Below, one piece after another: positions 5,425 to 5,852 of a DNA stretch of 5,852 nt. Made by a program: the position numbers and the translations under genes. Origin of the DNA: an uncultured Christensenellaceae bacterium (GTDB lineage Bacteria; Bacillota; Clostridia; Christensenellales; UBA1242); the NCBI GenBank assembly GCA_949902685.1, contig CATLDS010000042.1, forward strand, positions 1 to 5,852, in the 5' to 3' direction. Under the pieces are notes generated by a model that was not told where the DNA came from, did not search any database, and was given only the letters and a program-made list of their open reading frames with translations. Each line of letters opens with the position of its first letter. The first letter of the stretch is position 1.

Positions 5425-5852
5425 TTAGCAATTATTAATATCATCTAGATTGATTGATAATTGTTCTTCTTGTTTATTATCATTATCTAACTGGATATTT
5501 ACATTTTCTTCTACCCTAGCATTACCATATACCTTTTGGCGTAATTCATTTTTAAGTGCTGTAGCTTTGGCAAGTTCTTTTTCTTTCTTCTCAACCTCTA
5601 ATGCTTTAGCTTCGTATTCATATTTTGGTGTTTTTGTATACTCAAAAACCAAATTCTTTATACGCTTAATACCGCCTGACTTTTTAAACTCTTTCCATTC
5701 CTTTTTAGAAATATCAAGTTTTGCATTATAAGATATAAGAGAGACAAACCCACAGAAACCGCCGATTGAAATTATAGATACACCGGATAATAAATCCAAT
5801 ACACTCCATGCATTTGCCAATGCTGAAAAAAGAAACGGAAAACCTAAGCCCG
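5425..5852 (-). CDS. unrecognised membrane-anchored protein with charged coiled-coil C-terminus (5' end outside window)
   Basis: The frame runs without a stop from the right edge to TAA at 5425-5427, showing 141 C-terminal residues. A TTG at 5818-5820 could be read as a start, but ten more sense codons (GLGFPFLFSA) precede it in the same frame and no Shine-Dalgarno is seen there, so the gene is more likely cut by the window edge. The visible part starts with about 42 mostly hydrophobic residues (through SIISIGGFCGFVSLISY), one long or two short membrane segments. A Lys/Trp-rich basic stretch follows (KKEWKEFKKSGGIKRIKN), suggesting a cytoplasmic C-terminus. Next comes a Glu/Lys/Ala-rich segment likely to form a coiled coil (from about YEYEAKALEVEKKEKELAKA), then an acidic, Asn/Gln-rich tail ending in Cys. 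A hairpin terminator lies 12 bases after the stop. I do not recognise the family. The composition resembles accessory phage or conjugative-element membrane proteins, but this is only an impression. Confidence 0.6.
   Translation of the reverse strand, partial: GLGFPFLFSALANAWSVLDLLSGVSIISIGGFCGFVSLISYNAKLDISKKEWKEFKKSGGIKRIKNLVFEYTKTPKYEYEAKALEVEKKEKELAKATALKNELRQKVYGNARVEENVNIQLDNDNKQEEQLSINLDDINNC

Noticed and set aside
5450..5731. 93-codon plus-strand open frame rich in Ser and Phe
   Set aside because: It starts at TTG without a Shine-Dalgarno and is antisense to the minus-strand gene, whose charged coiled-coil composition and properly placed terminator are far more gene-like.
1..5852. Search for CRISPR arrays, tRNA or rRNA genes
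   Set aside because: I saw no regularly spaced repeats, cloverleaf-like sequences or rRNA-like stretches on either strand.

Overview
The window is AT-rich and carries four genes in a row on the plus strand in an order typical of low-GC Bacillota: the 3' end of mutS, then mutL, miaA and a ynbB-like PLP-enzyme gene. Strong AGGAG ribosome-binding sites, TAA/TGA/TAG all used as stops, and a MutL that keeps the C-terminal endonuclease motifs all fit a Gram-positive Bacilli/Clostridia-type organism with methyl-independent mismatch repair. TGA ends mutL, so the TGA=Trp code of mycoplasmas is unlikely. I cannot name the genus from the sequence alone.

Positions 1-4949 look like one transcription unit. 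mutS is cut by the left edge of the window. mutL follows after 14 nt with a clear Shine-Dalgarno. miaA overlaps the mutL stop by ATGA and has no obvious Shine-Dalgarno of its own. The ynbB-like gene follows after 9 nt, with its Shine-Dalgarno overlapping the miaA stop. A short GC-containing hairpin with a 7-T run ends the operon. MutS recognises mismatches and MutL is the matchmaker and probable nicking enzyme. MiaA prenylates A37 of tRNAs reading UNN codons. The ynbB product is a cystathionine/methionine gamma-lyase-like PLP enzyme of unproven role. In Bacillus and Staphylococcus, hfq and hflX usually lie between miaA and ynbB; here neither is present.

Positions 4950-5424 form a convergent, very AT-rich intergenic region without a convincing gene, and this is the most interesting stretch. 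A 15-bp word, TATCTTTGCGTAAAA, occurs three times: two copies face each other as a perfect hairpin (4999-5034), and the third lies at 5353-5367. The second and third copies are perfect terminal inverted repeats of a 348-bp segment (5020-5367), directly flanked on both sides by AACAC. This has the form of a small non-autonomous (MITE-like) insertion with a 5-bp target duplication, although a family of protein-binding repeats is also possible. The segment also holds a perfect DnaA box (TTATACACA), a near-perfect one (TTGTCCACA), and weaker ones.

Positions 5425-5852 hold the 3' part of an unrecognised minus-strand gene for a membrane-anchored protein with a highly charged, probably coiled-coil C-terminal half. 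A hairpin with a U-tract follows its stop codon, so both flanking transcription units end in the intergenic region.
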